64,000 bases of DNA from Polytrichum commune (GCA_950295325.1 OX485805.1:16233501-16297500), one strand, 5' to 3'. Counted from the first letter of the stretch, positions 21,526-34,211 are shown. Numbers and translations: made by a program. The notes: generated from the sequence alone by a model not told the origin.

Positions 21526-21769
21526 TGTGCTCATGTTGTTATTCACAATTTTGAATTATATTTTACATTCAAAAACATTGAAGTCTTGTGTTTGTTTTTT
21601 TTTTTTTTTTTACATTGTAGTTTCATTTTGATTTTCTACCTCTTTTTTTTTGATAATATCACATTATGCACAAATCTTCAAAATGTGACATTATCAAATA
21701 TGTCACACCTTGTTTATATCACACTTTATGGTGAAACGGATGGTGTGATATTATCAAGGTTAGACTGTA

Positions 21770-23123
21770 GGCTATTGACTCGGGAGAGTAGAAACAGTAA
21801 ATAATAAGGTCAATAGTCTATGGCGGTTGAGGAAGTTACCGGGACTCGGACGATCCTCGGACTTCATGAGGGGGGTGTGAATTCATTACTCTCTCTCGAC
21901 TTTTGGAGCAAGGCTGGGATAGCCGCTTGTGTGAGCATTTTTGATTTAGATACATTTGTTTGTCTGATATTGCCTTGAACTCAATTTGATAGTGCGAAGA
22001 TCTCAATTTTTGTTTGTGTGTTGTTTTGTCGGAGCCCAAGGGGAATGTACTGGGATACGAGAAACTTCAGAGTGTTTCCAGTGTTTAATTTGTAATTGAT
22101 TTTGTTGCTGGAATTCAAGTAACTTTGAAGAGTCTATTTCCTGGAATGATAGAGGGTGACCAACTACTTGGTGAGACTATGGCCTTATCGTGTGGGTGTT
22201 GTTGTAATACAATGTTGATCAGATTGACTTAATTGAAGTGTCTCAGTAAAGGAGAATCTGTAGTTGTCTTGTACGGCAAGTATTTTACGTAAGGTAATCA
22301 GGAGTATAAATCAGAAGTCCGTGGTTTGTAATGGGGACTATGTTTTTGCCTATCCTGACTTGGAGTCATAAATATAATTTTACCATAATTTCATGCTTCG
22401 ACTGAAATGTCACGCACGTGGATACAGACGGGATTCAGAGTGAGGAATGAATTGATTCACCGTGAGATCGAGTGATATCAGTTATTAAGTAATATTGAAT
22501 CGATGAGAATCACGCTACGGCCATAGTCTGTGAGAGAAATCACTACAGGAATTAACCTTAGATTCTGGTCATAAGGGTATTAATCCTAATTAGGATTGAG
22601 GAGCAGCAAAGTCCACCGACTGTGGACGTGCACTGAGGCAGGCTATGGTCTGGCTCGACAGAATTTTCTACTATTACTGCTACAGCTTTGGGGTCGAGAC
22701 CTTGGTTAGTGAGTAATATCAAACTATAATTGGATATAGAGTCACATAAATTTTCCGCTGTGAAAACAGATGGTTCTCAACATAATGGTACCAGTTCAGT
22801 GGGTACTTAGCGTGTTAATCATTGAAGAATATAATTCCCGAGTCCTAAACAGGAGGATGTCAACATGTAACCGGTTGGAAATGTTAACACTAGGATATCA
22901 ACTGATTATGCCCAAAAATCTCCCCGATCACTGATGTGAGGCCGATTTGTTAAGTAAGTCGATAGACGGTGATTCTAAAGGCACCAGTGGTTGCAGGGTG
23001 ATAATAGGGGTATTTCATTCGAGAGAGTTATGAGCCCTGATTGAATTACATGCAGCCAATTAGTTTAATTTAAGTTCAGCATTAGTCATCTTAAATTAAA
23101 CAGTCTCCCTTTAGGCCATGGTC
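21770..23123. repeat. Left region with palindromic GRCYATRGYC motifs
   Basis: Copies or near-copies of a self-complementary 10-mer are seen at 21770-21779 (GGCTATTGAC), 21809-21818 (GTCAATAGTC), 22175-22184 (GACTATGGCC), 22519-22528 (GGCCATAGTC), 22641-22650 (GGCTATGGTC) and 23114-23123 (GGCCATGGTC). No gene is visible here. The same motif is much denser at 62819-63937. Confidence 0.55.
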
Positions 23124-24701
23124 TCGAGAGCCTAGTTTTAGAGCTTAATAAGATATACCCTTGCTGTAATCTCATACTGCATGGCATTAGAGGAGGAATG
23201 GACTCAAAAGGTGCCCACGAGTTTGGTCGAGAAAAAGGCTTTTCTCTAATATTTGGGTGTACAAACTACAATTAAATGGTGTACTCCTCCGGTACTTGGG
23301 GGGGATGTCTTGGCCTCCACAATGTCCGGCCCGCGTCACATCGATGAGGTGAAGGACGATGAGGTGGTGTTTGTGTCGCCCGGTTGGCAACTTAAATCAT
23401 CCACTTCAATGCTTGCATGGCGGATGGATGAGGGATGGAAATCTACGTGGAGCTAAGGAGGAGTCTTTCCAATGAGTGAGGGATTGGCAAGGCCGGTACT
23501 AACTGTACATGCCCAAGGGAGGTGTACCACAATGGGTGAAGCTATGTGTCACTAGGTGCGTCCATGTGATGACTACTTGAAGTGGGGTTGATTGAGTGGG
23601 AGATTCACTAAACATTCCCCCCATTAGTTACATCATAGCCCGATCAAAGCCGTTGATTCTTCCCACCACAAAATCGGGGCCATTATTGTAGCAAGTTAGT
23701 GAGATCATATCACAGTCGTTCATTCACCCCACTTGCTTGATCCTCCCACCACAAAGGGATGACCAATGTTAATACAAGTTAGGTAAATCACATCGACGCC
23801 GTTATTTTGGGACCACTATTAGTCCAAGTTAGTTTGGGGTATATCAAAGTTGTTGATTATTCCCACTTGCTTGATCCTCCCAACACAAAATTAGGACCAC
23901 TCTAAATATGTATGTAATGTACTCATGATAATACTACGCACTACTTTTGAGGGTGTTTGCTGCGATGGTCTTGATGGAACTGGTTCATAAATGTGGGATA
24001 ATTACTTGGGAACTACTCACACTATATAGATTGTAGCCATTGATTTAAGTCAATATGAGTGGCCCATGATACTTGTATATTCTAACTTGCAATGTCTGCA
24101 ATTGTTAGATCAGAGTTGTTGATTCTTCCCAATTGTTGGCTCTTCTCAATTCAAATTAGAACGAATACTAAGACATACTAATTTCTAGGCAATCCACTAT
24201 TCAATCTATTTGAGTAAACTTCATAATTGAGTTGCCAAGGGAAATATGTTAGAATCAGTTAATCAAACACAATATCTTTAATCACGGATGAAACTAGAAT
24301 ATACTGGTTTGATCAGGGTTGTTGATCAATCGCTGTTTTCCACAGCTTGGACATACAAAATTGGCATTACCATAGAAATGAGGTTATATGTATATGTTTT
24401 ACTTCATCACGTTGATTTCACTTTAGAATATGATTGCGGCAGTGGATCTATTAATACCCATTCATACTTGTTTGGTGTCCTCAGCCATGTTGTACAAAGT
24501 GTTGTTGAAGTTTTAATTCCCCCCAAATGTATTGATTCTGATGTGGAGGAACTGTGACCAGATTACCGAATTGCCACCCAAAATCCACCGTTTGAATCTT
24601 GTAACAGGGTTGTTAGTTTCCCCCTCCATCGACACTGGGAGAACCAGACCCTCTGTTGTTGCAAGAAATCAATCAGTTGCAGTGGTGCGACTGTTTTGTA
24701 G
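23124..24701. other. Noncoding region upstream of X with a decayed dispersed repeat
   Basis: From about 23637 to 24330 a motif of the type GATCAAAGCCGTTGATTCTT, often followed by CCCACTTGCTTGATCCTCCC and a TTAGGACCA block, recurs in degraded form at about 23640, 23703, 23788, 23836, 24028, 24107 and 24303. No confident exon is seen, although 24288-24557 has an 89-codon frame with no recognised domain. The region ends in CTGTTTTGTAG, a likely splice acceptor. Confidence 0.5.
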
Positions 24702-24874
24702 GATGTTGAAATGGCATTGCTTGATGAAGCCAACATTGCTCGGGCCTATGTTCCATCAGTGGTTCTTGATTCAAAGTATGCGCCTGTGTTTAAAAGAGGT
24801 AGTCGAATTATGGAGGGGCAAAATCCAAGGACTTGTTTCCCAATCAAATGCAAAGCAGGTGACACCAATGTCGA
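24702..24874 (+). pseudogene. Gene X, segment 1
   Basis: Starts after the acceptor TTTTGTAG; the first ATG is 24711. It reads MALLDEANIARAYVPSVVLD and continues to the codon pair for N-V, where a solo LTR interrupts. With one copy of the 5-bp duplication GTCGA removed, the frame continues at 25838 (DLWLDGSIYPTD). Confidence 0.65.
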
Positions 24875-25832
24875 TGTCGCAACCCTTGCTAGCCCCCTTA
24901 GCAATCTTGCCAATTTTCCTTTCTAGCAAAGGTTACGAGCGCTAACCCTTCGCATACCGCCATGCTAATGGTTAGCTCCTCTTACCCCGGACCATATAAT
25001 TCAAAGGAGGGGAACCAACCCTCCTACTTTGCTTTCGGGACTCACCCCTTAATCGGTAACCCATTTCTTCGATGTGGACTTCCATCCATGGAAGTCCCAT
25101 CTTATGTTGATCATCGCATTGCCGGAGCAACACTACAACAACCCGAACCATACTAGGCAACTATGGCCTCACAATGGGCCAAAGCCCATGGAGGCCGTGC
25201 CGTTCGGCCTCGGGTGGGTGAGGCCACACCACCTCACCCATATAAGCCTCTAGGACTTCACGCGGGGCCCCTACCCCACCGTCAACCAACCTCTTGTCTC
25301 TCTACCAAGAGTTGGGGCCAAGTGGACATTTTCCTTTAGCTGCTGGGCCTAGAACCCACTAGCAGCTTCAGACCATCATAACTTCCTTGTATGATGTCTG
25401 ATCATAACAACCAACCACTCCATCTTCATCTACGCTTCACGTAGATGCCGATGGACTCCTCACTTGCCCCATTCGGACAAGTATTGAGGACGTTATGCCT
25501 GTTTGAACCTTGGCAGTCCCGGGAATCACTCCCAGGCACTGCTGTACCAGGGCGCCCCACTCAAATGGCCATAACTCCTAGCTCACACCTCCGATTGAGG
25601 TGTTCTTGAGCTTTCTAGAATCACCATGCCATGAGCTACGCATAGCTCATGGCCTTACCCTTGTGCCTCCCAGTCTTCGTGGGTGGGAGGCGTTCCCAAC
25701 GCCCGGGGCCCTCACCCACACTAGGATCACTTGGGCCCTCTCACCAACGGCGCCACAAGTCCCGGGTGTCACTCCGGGGTCCCCCTTGTGCCCATGGTGT
25801 TTCGGCCACTCCTCATGGAGAGGTGCGCGACA
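24875..25832 (-). mobile_element. Solo chromovirus LTR in gene X
   Basis: 958 bp, TGTCGCAACCC to GTGCGCGACA, flanked by GTCGA at 24870-24874 and 25833-25837. It lacks 16 bp of the internal palindrome (junction near 25550-25557), which explains its shorter length. The full element was lost by recombination between its two LTRs. Confidence 0.96.
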
Positions 25833-25837
25833 GTCGA

Positions 25838-26924
25838 TTTGTGGCTTGATGGATCCATCTATCCGACAGATCCTTCCATTGGGATGCCTCCACCGTTCAG
25901 GACACTCAAGGCGTTTTTAGAATTTGTATGTCATGGACAAACATGCCTTTTAGGATATGTTGAGAGGTTGGCGGGTCCAAATGGATACAACACCAACTTA
26001 GTGAGAATTCTTCAACAGAAACTAGCAGACCGCAATGTTTGTACCACAAAAGAGATTGAACGCTTGCAACATTTTATTCAACATTTGTTGAATGAATTGG
26101 ATGTAGTGAAAAAACAGTGGGCTCTTCAAGTGGTTGAATTGCAACAGGTTAGAACAGAGGAGATGAAATCCTACCAGTTGGAGAGTGAGCAGTTGAGAGA
26201 ACAATGTCTAACCTTGCAACGTGATTTGGAAATTAATTTGGAGGCATACAAGCAACATCTACTAGTATATGAATTTCAAGCTAGGGAGGCAACACATGCT
26301 CATGAACAAATTGTAGAGGAGGGAAAGAGAGAATCAGAAGAGCGCCTTGCATTGTTGAGCCAAGAACACCTACATGTTCTTAACACCCTTACAGTGGAAT
26401 TAACTGATGCAAAAAACGAAATGGTGAAGCTCCAACATAAACTGCAGAAGATGGTGATGACACCTTTCGGTACAAGGTCCCAACTTCGCCGTGGAAGGTC
26501 TTTGGACCAATTGGCGCAAAAAGGTGGACAACGACGTGCTCGTATTTCAGCAATCAGGCGTTTGTTGCAACCCACCACTCACCACCAGGTGGTTGATGGC
26601 AACAAGGGAAGTGGTAGCAGGAAGAGGTTGTGTGGTCCCAAATCCACACAGGAAGGAACTGCTACCGCGCTTGCTGGGATGTTGTCAAGAAATGAGGCAT
26701 TGGCTCTTGGATCCACATCAAAATTGAGTTTTGTTGGAAGAAGAATGGCCAATTACTACTTGGAGAAGATTAGCCAGGAGATTGATACCGAGTCAATCTT
26801 GGCAACATGTGACATGATAGGGGTGTCCCAACGTGGTTATGGACAAATTTATAAAACTATCAAAGGTCAAGTTGGTATTGTGGACAAAGATTTGAAAGCC
26901 AACTTCCTGCCCACTCCTAACAAG
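25838..26924 (+). pseudogene. Gene X, segment 2: coiled coil and basic region
   Basis: An open frame of about 362 codons. Residues from about 26030 to 26450 form a heptad-rich coiled coil (for example ERLQHFIQHLLNELDVVKKQ). A basic segment follows (RSQLRRGRSLDQLAQKGGQR, about 26475-26545) that could bind DNA or act as a nuclear signal. The 3' part contains CDMIGVSQRGYGQIYKTIKG. The segment ends at CAAG before GTATTT, a plausible splice donor at 26925. There is no internal stop. Confidence 0.75.
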
Positions 26925-27059
26925 GTATTTTAGTCTCACTACCTACTTCATATTTGCACTTGTGTTGGGCACCAAAGAAGTTGTTTTGACAGGAACTTAC
27001 ATAATGGATTGATGATTGCATGTGATAGGTGAGGCTGTTGTGAATGGACTTGAACATGA

Positions 27060-27144
27060 AGCTGAAGGATTTTGTGGGGGACTATTACCACATAAACAAT
27101 ACGCATGAGGTAGCACCAGCCAGGACATCATCGAAGACAAAGAA
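27060..27144 (+). pseudogene. Gene X, segment 3 up to chromovirus C
   Basis: The frame giving KDFVGDYYHINNTHEVAP ends in AAGACAAAGAA, where copy C is inserted. It continues at 34217 as NEKDKMIVLNDKNTFF once one AAGAA duplication is removed. The exact start of this exon is uncertain; candidate acceptors lie at about 26991 and 27028. Confidence 0.5.
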
Positions 27145-28119
27145 TGTCGCGCACCTCTCCATGAGGAGTGCCCGAAACACCATGGGCACAAGGGGGACCC
27201 CGGAGTGACACCCGGGACTTGTGGCGCCGTTGGTGAGAGGGCCCAAGTGATCCTAGTGTGGGTGAGGGCCCCGGGCGTTGGGAACGCCTCCCATCCACGA
27301 AGACTAGGAGGCACAAGGGTAAGGCCATGAGTTATGCGTAGCTCATGGCGTGGTGATTCTAGAAAGCTCAAGAACACCTCAATCGGAGGTGTGAGCTAGG
27401 AGTTATGGCCATTTGAGTGGGGCGCTGTCCCGGGACAGCGCCCTGGTACAGCAGTGCCTGGGAGTGATTCCCGGGACTGCCAAGGTTCAAACAGGCATAA
27501 CGTCCTCAAGACTTGCTCGAATGGGGCAAGTGAGGAGTCCATCGGTATCTACGTGAAGCGTAGATGAAGATGGAGTGGTTGGTTGTTATGATCAGACATC
27601 ATACAAGGAAGTTATGATGGTCTGAAGCTGCTGGGGGGTTCTAGGTCCAGCAGCTAAAGGAAAATGTCCACTTGGCCCCAACTCTTGGTAGAGAGACAAG
27701 AGGTTGGTTGACGGTGGGGTAGGGGCCCCGCGTAGAGTCCTAGAGGCTTATATGGGTGAGGTGGTGTGGCCTCACCCACCCGAGGCCGAACGGCAAGGCC
27801 TCCATGGGCTTTGGCCTATTGTGAGGCCATAGTTGCCTAGTATGGTTCGGGTTGTTGTAGTGTTGCTCCGGCAACGCGATGATCAACATAGGATTGGACT
27901 TCCATGGATGGAAGTCCACATTGGGGAAATGGGTTACCGATTAAGGGGTGAGTCCCGAAAGCAAAGTAGGAGGGTTGGTTCCCTCCTATGAACTATTGGT
28001 CCGGGGTAAGAGGAGCTATCCATTAGCATGGCGGAATGCGAATGGTTAGCGACTCGTAACCTTTGCTAGAATTGAAAATTGGCAAGATGGTCAAAGGGGG
28101 GCTAGCAAGGGTTGCGACA
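27145..28119 (+). repeat. 5' LTR of copy C
   Basis: 975 bp; followed by CG and TGGTATCAGAGC (28122-28133). Confidence 0.97.
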
Positions 28120-28121
28120 CG

Positions 28122-28133
28122 TGGTATCAGAGC
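28122..28133 (+). promoter_or_regulatory. Primer binding site of copy C
   Basis: TGGTATCAGAGC, initiator tRNA-Met type. Confidence 0.95.
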
Positions 28134-28170
28134 AGGGTTCCAAGTTTTGAGCTCGCACTTTGAGGGAAAC

Positions 28171-29160
28171 ATGGCTATCAAAAATGCGGGTTATGATGGT
28201 GAGCCCGGGGTTTCCAAAAGGTTGTGAGGCTCAAATTGGAACAAGGATCATGTGCAAGTGGAATTTGACCATACCATTGGTTCTAATGACAATGGTGGGC
28301 ATGAGGGTGGATTTGGTAAGGAAAATGGAGGAGTGCTTTGAAAAGGGCTCCCGCAAACCTCAAGAAACATTTGGGGCCTAGAATACCGAAAGCACCCAAA
28401 ACCTTGGAGGGCATTAATGTTGGATGGAAATTCCAATTCGGAATGCTTGGAAGGTATTGATGTTGGAATGAATTTGGTGCTAATGAGGCACCCGGGGCCT
28501 CTTAAGGCCTATGTGCGCTATTCATACGCATAAATGAAGGATACACCTAAAATGGACAAGCTTTCTAAGAAATGCATCCTTTTAGGTGGGGTTTTAAAAG
28601 CGGGCGGTGGATGCCTTGTTTAAGTCCCCAAGGCTTCTTGAGGACATGGTGGGGACCATCAAGTTTGCAAGAGCATTGAAGCCGATGGTCCCAAAGAGAA
28701 GTTTGGCGGCGCATCACCACAAGTGGCTTTAGCCAAAGTAGGTCCCAAAGAAATGAGTGCAAATTGTTTGGTCCATTTTACTTAGGCAAAACATGTTGGT
28801 GCCGCGGACGGAATGTTGAAAGGTGGCTTTATGCTTCCAAAGCAAATCATACTTGTGCCGCAGACGGAATGTTGGGAGGTGGGTTTGTCCTACCAAGGCA
28901 ATTCATGTTCGTGCCGCGGACGGAGTGTGGGAAGGTGGCTTTGTGCTACCAAGGCAAAACATGTTTGTTTTGCGGACAAACTATTAGAAATTGGTTTTGT
29001 GGCACCAAACCAATTTGTCCCGCGCACGAAATGTTTGAAGTTGGCTTTGCGGACCAAGCCAAGCCAAGTTGCGGAGGACCAAATGTAAGACGATGGCATT
29101 GTGGCCAAGGCTAGTAGCCTTAAGCCGAGGCCAAGTCTTTTGTACCTTGAGGCTCAAATG
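28171..29160 (+). pseudogene. gag remnant of copy C with tandem array
   Basis: The frame MAIKNAGYDGEPGVSKRL stops early as in the other copies. The 3' part (28795-29090) carries about five ~57-62-bp units with GCGGACGGAATGT-type starts. Two overlapping frames of 91 and 116 codons read through it and are rich in Cys and basic residues (for example TCLFCGQ). This fits a former zinc-knuckle array, but no exact CX2CX4HX4C can be read. Confidence 0.7.
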
Positions 29161-29239
29161 AATGGGAGATATGTCTTATGAGTTGACAAAGAGGCAACGG
29201 ACTCTTTCATGAGGCCAAAGCTCACAAGGGAGTTGGGGC

Positions 29240-29575
29240 TTGCCAATTGATAGAGCGGGCAAGCCCACCAAGGTGCGGTTTGGAAAGGGCGAACCGCATG
29301 AGACGAAGGAGTTCGCGATGCATGTAACCTTTCATTGTGGGACATTGGATTTTTGTCAAAATTTCACACCATGTGAAATAGATGAAATGCATGTCATTGT
29401 GAAGGCCGCCTTCTTTGAAACTCACATGATAGATGTGAGGTGCAAGCCGGTGTGCTTGCGGTGCATTATGATGTGTCATAATGGCAAAGAATTGAAGTTC
29501 AAATTGACAAGGACTCCTATGGTAGGAGCAACCAACTCGAATTTGGTGTTAATGGACCAAATGAATAAACGGAAA
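29240..29575 (+). pseudogene. Protease-region remnant of copy C
   Basis: The longest version of this fragment (165 codons from 29240) runs through the FETHMIDVRCKPVCL and KFKLTRTPMVG blocks into the RT entry VRYNDVFTNVLPKK. No catalytic Asp motif is visible. Confidence 0.6.
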
Positions 29576-29579
29576 AACA

Positions 29580-30925
29580 TAATAATAATGGTCGTGGTTC
29601 AATTGGAGCAACTCCAAGGAACTCATGGGGAGGCTAGGAAAGATGGGCCTCCTCCAAACAACATTGGTGTGATGTTGGTGAGATACAATGATGTATTCAC
29701 CAATGTGTTGCCCAAAAAAATTGCCGCCAAGGAGTGAAAAATAACTTTGCTCAACGAGAGATTGAGTTCTTGAGGTATGTGGTGACAAAGGAAGTTGGTG
29801 GATGAACATGACAAATGTCAAGGCAATCCAAGAGGAGAATTGGCCCTTGACTCAAGAGAAGGGCTAAGGTGATTTGTTGGCCTAGCCAACCACTACCACC
29901 ACTTCATTTGAGGTTTCCCTAAGGTTGCTAGGACCTTAGTCAATTTGTTGAAAAAATGGCTATCCCAAGAGTGGGATGAGCCTTGTCACCAAGCCTTTGG
30001 GGAGCTTGAAAGCAAGTTCTCTTCGCCGCCCGTGCTTAAGTTTGCGGACTTCGACAAACCTTTTGAGGTGCATACGGGGGCGAGTGACTTTACCATTGGC
30101 GGATGTGGATTCAAGACGGATGACCATTGCATATGAAAGCGGTAAGCTTAATGGTTGTCGAACCTTGTCCGGCATGTGCAACAAATGGCTATCCCAAGAG
30201 TGGGATGAGCCGTGCCACCAAGCCATTGGGGAGCTTAAGAGCAAGTTGTCTTTGCTGCCCGTGCTCAAGCTTGCGGAGTTTGCCAAACCTTTTGAGGTGC
30301 ATACGGGGGCGAGTCACTTTGCCATTAGCGGATGTTGATCCAAGATGGAGGACCATTGCACATGAGAGCAATAAGCTCAATGGTTGTTAAACCTTGTCCG
30401 ACTTGTGAAAGAAATGGCTATCCCAAGAGTGGGACTAGCCTTGTCACTAAGTCTTTAGGGAGCTTAAGAGCAAGTTCTTTTCGCCGCCCGTGCCCAAGTT
30501 CGTGGAGTTTGACAAACCTTTTGGGGTGCATACGGGGGCGAGTAACTTTGCCAATGGTGGATTGTTACTGTAAGATGGATGGCCATTGCATATGGGGCAT
30601 GAGGCTCGATGGTTGTCAAAGAAGACAACCAACTCATGACAAAGAACTTGTTTGCCGTAGTGCGTTGCTTGAAGATGTGGTGACACTATCTGGGGTCGCA
30701 CAAAACAAAGGTCTACATGGACAATGTGTCCTAAAAGAATTTTGACATACAAGCGCAAGTGAGCGCCAAATCATTGCGGTTGCATGATAATGGCGCTTAT
30801 GAAGGTGGATTTGGTCCACAAACCGGACCGTGGAAATGTGGTGCCGGATGCGCTAAGTAGACGGGAAGAGTTCCAAGCAATGAGAACCATCCAAACCTTG
30901 TGGCTAATGTATGCCGGCGAAGGAA
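29580..30925 (+). pseudogene. Reverse transcriptase/RNase H remnant of copy C, three tandem units
   Basis: The RT entry (to about 29735) is followed directly by the post-palm block (about 29745-29800); the YxDD region is absent. Tandem RNase H-start units begin at 29954, 30183 and 30412 (229-bp spacing). The first is well preserved (WLSQEWDEPCHQAFGELESK and KPFEVHTGASDFTIGGC). The rest of RNase H follows to about 30760. Confidence 0.87.
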
Positions 30926-30929
30926 ACTT

Positions 30930-32422
30930 GTGATGCAAGATACGGGAGGGGTAAATTAACTACCCCAAAGGACAAATGCTTTTAGGTGAGCTTCGCAAGA
31001 GCAAGGTGCTCAAAGAGGTTAAGTTGGTGGACGGATTGTTCAAGTGTAAACAAAGTCGGGTGTATGTGCCACAAGGCAAGTTGAGGCTATCGGTTTTGAA
31101 GGAAGAATGTGATAGTCCTATTGCCGGCCATAGAGGAGAAAGAAAAGGCCGCCATAGAATGGTGTCATGGGGGTACCATTGGCAGTGCATAAAGGAAGAT
31201 ATAGCCCACTTTGTGAAGGCTTGAATCAAAGTGCAAAGTGAACCGAGCCTCTTATCAAAAGCAAGGCAGTTTCTTGCAACCGTTGCCTATCCCGTCGGCG
31301 CCATGGCATAGTACGTGCATGGACTTGATCACAAGTTTGCCGGAGTCACATGGGTATGATGCCATCTTGTTGATGGTAGAGTGGTTTGCCAAGTTGGCAC
31401 ACATGGTGCCGATTGTGGGAACCGCCACCGCGTTGGAGACCGCATAGCCTTTTCTCAAAGGATGGTTGAGGCACCACGGGTTGCCAAGAGTGATTGTGTG
31501 GGATCAAGATCCAAAGTTCACAAGTGCATTTTCAATGCATTTCTCTAAGGAGGTTGTATTGAAACTAAGGTTTAGCACGGCCGTGTATTCCCAAGTGGAT
31601 GGGAAAACAAAGCGTGTGAATGGAGACTTGAAGCAATACTTGAGGAACTTGGTGGGGGCGGACCAAGGAGATTGGGCGGACTATGTGGGTCGAGCGGAGT
31701 GTAATTGCAATGTAGCCACGCACTTGGCTACCAAGGGGTGGTCTTTGGTGGTGGCTTATGGAGTGGATGCGCTCCAACCTATTAACCTAGCTCTCGAGGG
31801 GGCACATTCAACACTAGAGTTCAACCAAGATGGTGAGGACTTGGCCAAGAATGTAAACAAGTCTTGGAGATGACCAAGTTGTTGGTGGAGAAAGCCCGAA
31901 GGTGGTACGAAGTGCGAATCAATGCCGGAAGACGCAAAGTGGATAATGAGGTGGGCCAAAAGGTGTTGTTGAATGTGAACAACTTCACTTACCCGAAAGG
32001 CCTCACTCCAAAGTTTATGTCCAAAATTGGAGCTCCGTTTCCCATTGTGGAACAAGTGTTCAAGGACATGTATAAGTTGGAATTACCGCCCGAGATCAAA
32101 GTGCATCCCATATTTCATGTCTCAATCCTAAAGTCATTTAAGGACGACACCTTGTGGCCCGATCACAAGCAAGTGATTAGGCAACCTCCCGACCTTATGG
32201 ACATCATTTGGAACATGAGGTAGGAGGGCATCCTCAAGTGTAGGAAGCCCAAGTGAAAAGGAAAAAAAATGTACAAAGGAGTACTTGGTGAAATGGTGTG
32301 GATACCATGAGAAAGAAGCCGTTTGGGTAGCGGCAAGAGACATGGTAACCACCAATGAATTGGTGAAGCACTTTGAAGAAACTAAGGCTAAGGATTCCAA
32401 TAAAATGAAGCGTAGGCATTGA
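30930..32422 (+). pseudogene. Integrase and chromodomain remnant of copy C
   Basis: HHCC region with TGA for the first Cys (about 31222), core first Asp in CMDLITSLPESHGYDAILL, TAG at 31447, then 31466-31873 open with VIVWDQDPKFTS. The third triad position reads DGKTKRVNG, so here the catalytic Glu is replaced by Lys. The C-terminal domain is open to 32223. In the chromodomain block the usual TGA is TGT, giving KWCGYHEKEAVWVAARDM. Confidence 0.88.
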
Positions 32423-33236
32423 TGAGGACATCAATCTCTTTTAGTGGGGGAGAGACGCTAGTAGCACACTTACCTTCGAGGTTAATTGCTCCACAACATG
32501 AACTTGTTCTTTGGCTTGAGGGAATAAAGTCCAAACTTTAGTGGTGCAAAGAGAAAAGTATGAGATGAGGTCCTAGTTTTGTACTTGTGCTTGGTTAGTG
32601 GAAGAGGGGGAATAGATATGCCAAACTAGGTTGGGTAAGCCGAGTAATTGGGGGCCATGGCTTGGAAGGGCCTTGGATAAAACCAAGAAACTTCTTAGTT
32701 GTGGGCTTGTCCGGGCGGGGACAAGGTGATGGCGCGTGCTCATAAAAGTGCTACCCGCGAGCTAACGAGAGTTGGCGCATGGGAGTCATGAACCCATGTC
32801 TCGAAAGAGCAAAGTGGGAACCGAGTCGGGCGGGACTTGGCATCACCCCCGTGCGATCGAGGCGTGGCTTAACAATGGAAAGCCATCTCGGAGTTGCAAC
32901 CGAGACAACTTAGTGGAAGCGTTGAGGTCTCGCCTAGATGTGTCACGTTAGGCTAGTGGAGCCTAACGGGGGAGGCCCCAAAGGAGGGGCAACCCAAGTG
33001 AGTCCCAAAGTAGGTGGGTCTAGTGTAGGTTAGGTCCTTGGAGGAGAGATCCAAGGTCGCTAACGGACCACCTAGGAACGACACCTTTGGGACTATGCCA
33101 AATTTGAAGATGCATTGTGGGGGTCGCGCCCTAAGGTAAACACAATGCCGCACCATAGAGGATGGCAACTTGAGAATTGGTGTGCCGACTACGAGTATAG
33201 TCGATGAGGGCATCGACTCCGTTTGGTGGGGGTGAG

Positions 33237-34211
33237 TGTCGCGCACCTCTCCATGAGGAGTGCCCGAAACACCATGGGCACAAGGGGGACCCCGGAGTGA
33301 CACCCGGGACTTGTGGCGCCGTTGGTGAGAGGGCCCAAGTGATCCTAGTGTGGGTGAGGGCCCCGGGCGTTGGGAACGCCTCCCATCCACGAAGACTAGG
33401 AGGCACAAGGGTAAGGCCATGAGTTATGCGTAGCTCATGGCGTGGTGATTCTAGAAAGCTCAAGAACACCTCAATCGGAGGTGTGAGCTAGGAGTTATGG
33501 CCATTTGAGTGGGGCGCTGTCCCGGGACAGCGCCCTGGTACAGCAGTGCCTGGGAGTGATTCCCGGGACTGCCAAGGTTCAAACAGGCATAACGTCCTCA
33601 AGACTTGCTCGAATGGGGCAAGTGAGGAGTCCATCGGTATCTACGTGAAGCGTAGATGAAGATGGAGTGGTTGGTTGTTATGATCAGACATCATACAAGG
33701 AAGTTATGATGGTCTGAAGCTGCTGGGGGGTTCTAGGTCCAGCAGCTAAAGGAAAATGTCCACTTGGCCCCAACTCTTGGTAGAGAGACAAGAGGTTGGT
33801 TGACGGTGGGGTAGGGGCCCCGCGTAGAGTCCTAGAGGCTTATATGGGTGAGGTGGTGTGGCCTCACCCACCCGAGGCCGAACGGCAAGGCCTCCATGGG
33901 CTTTGGCCTATTGTGAGGCCATAGTTGCCTAGTATGGTTCGGGTTGTTGTAGTGTTGCTCCGGCAACGCGATGATCAACATAGGATTGGACTTCCATGGA
34001 TGGAAGTCCACATTGGGGAAATGGGTTACCGATTAAGGGGTGAGTCCCGAAAGCAAAGTAGGAGGGTTGGTTCCCTCCTATGAACTATTGGTCCGGGGTA
34101 AGAGGAGCTATCCATTAGCATGGCGGAATGCGAATGGTTAGCGACTCGTAACCTTTGCTAGAATTGAAAATTGGCAAGATGGTCAAAGGGGGGCTAGCAA
34201 GGGTTGCGACA
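33237..34211 (+). repeat. 3' LTR of copy C
   Basis: 975 bp, preceded by the polypurine tract 33222-33236. The noncoding stretch 32423-33221 separates it from the chromodomain. Confidence 0.97.

Larger units (their letters stand above)
19869..21767 (+). mobile_element. pogo-like (Tc1/mariner) DNA transposon, non-autonomous
   Basis: The ends are inverted repeats: CAGTCTAACCTTGATAAT at 19869 and its complement ending at 21767, about 22 of 24 matching. TA is on both sides (19867-19868 and 21768-21769), the target duplication of Tc1/mariner elements. Subterminal copies of the TTGATAATGTCAC type occur near both ends. Only the C-terminal part of the transposase is present (20881-21525). The 1899-bp size and the plant pogo (Lemi1-like) character fit a deletion derivative of a larger autonomous element. 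Confidence 0.92.
27145..34211 (+). mobile_element. Chromovirus copy C, full length, in gene X
   Basis: 7067 bp: LTRs 27145-28119 and 33237-34211 (975 bp each, no difference found by eye), primer site 28122-28133, polypurine tract 33222-33236, target duplication AAGAA at 27140-27144 and 34212-34216. It is the youngest-looking insertion in the window. It has the family-wide loss of the RT palm and the shared TGA and TAG in integrase, but in the chromodomain it reads TGT where the others have TGA. Confidence 0.97.
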
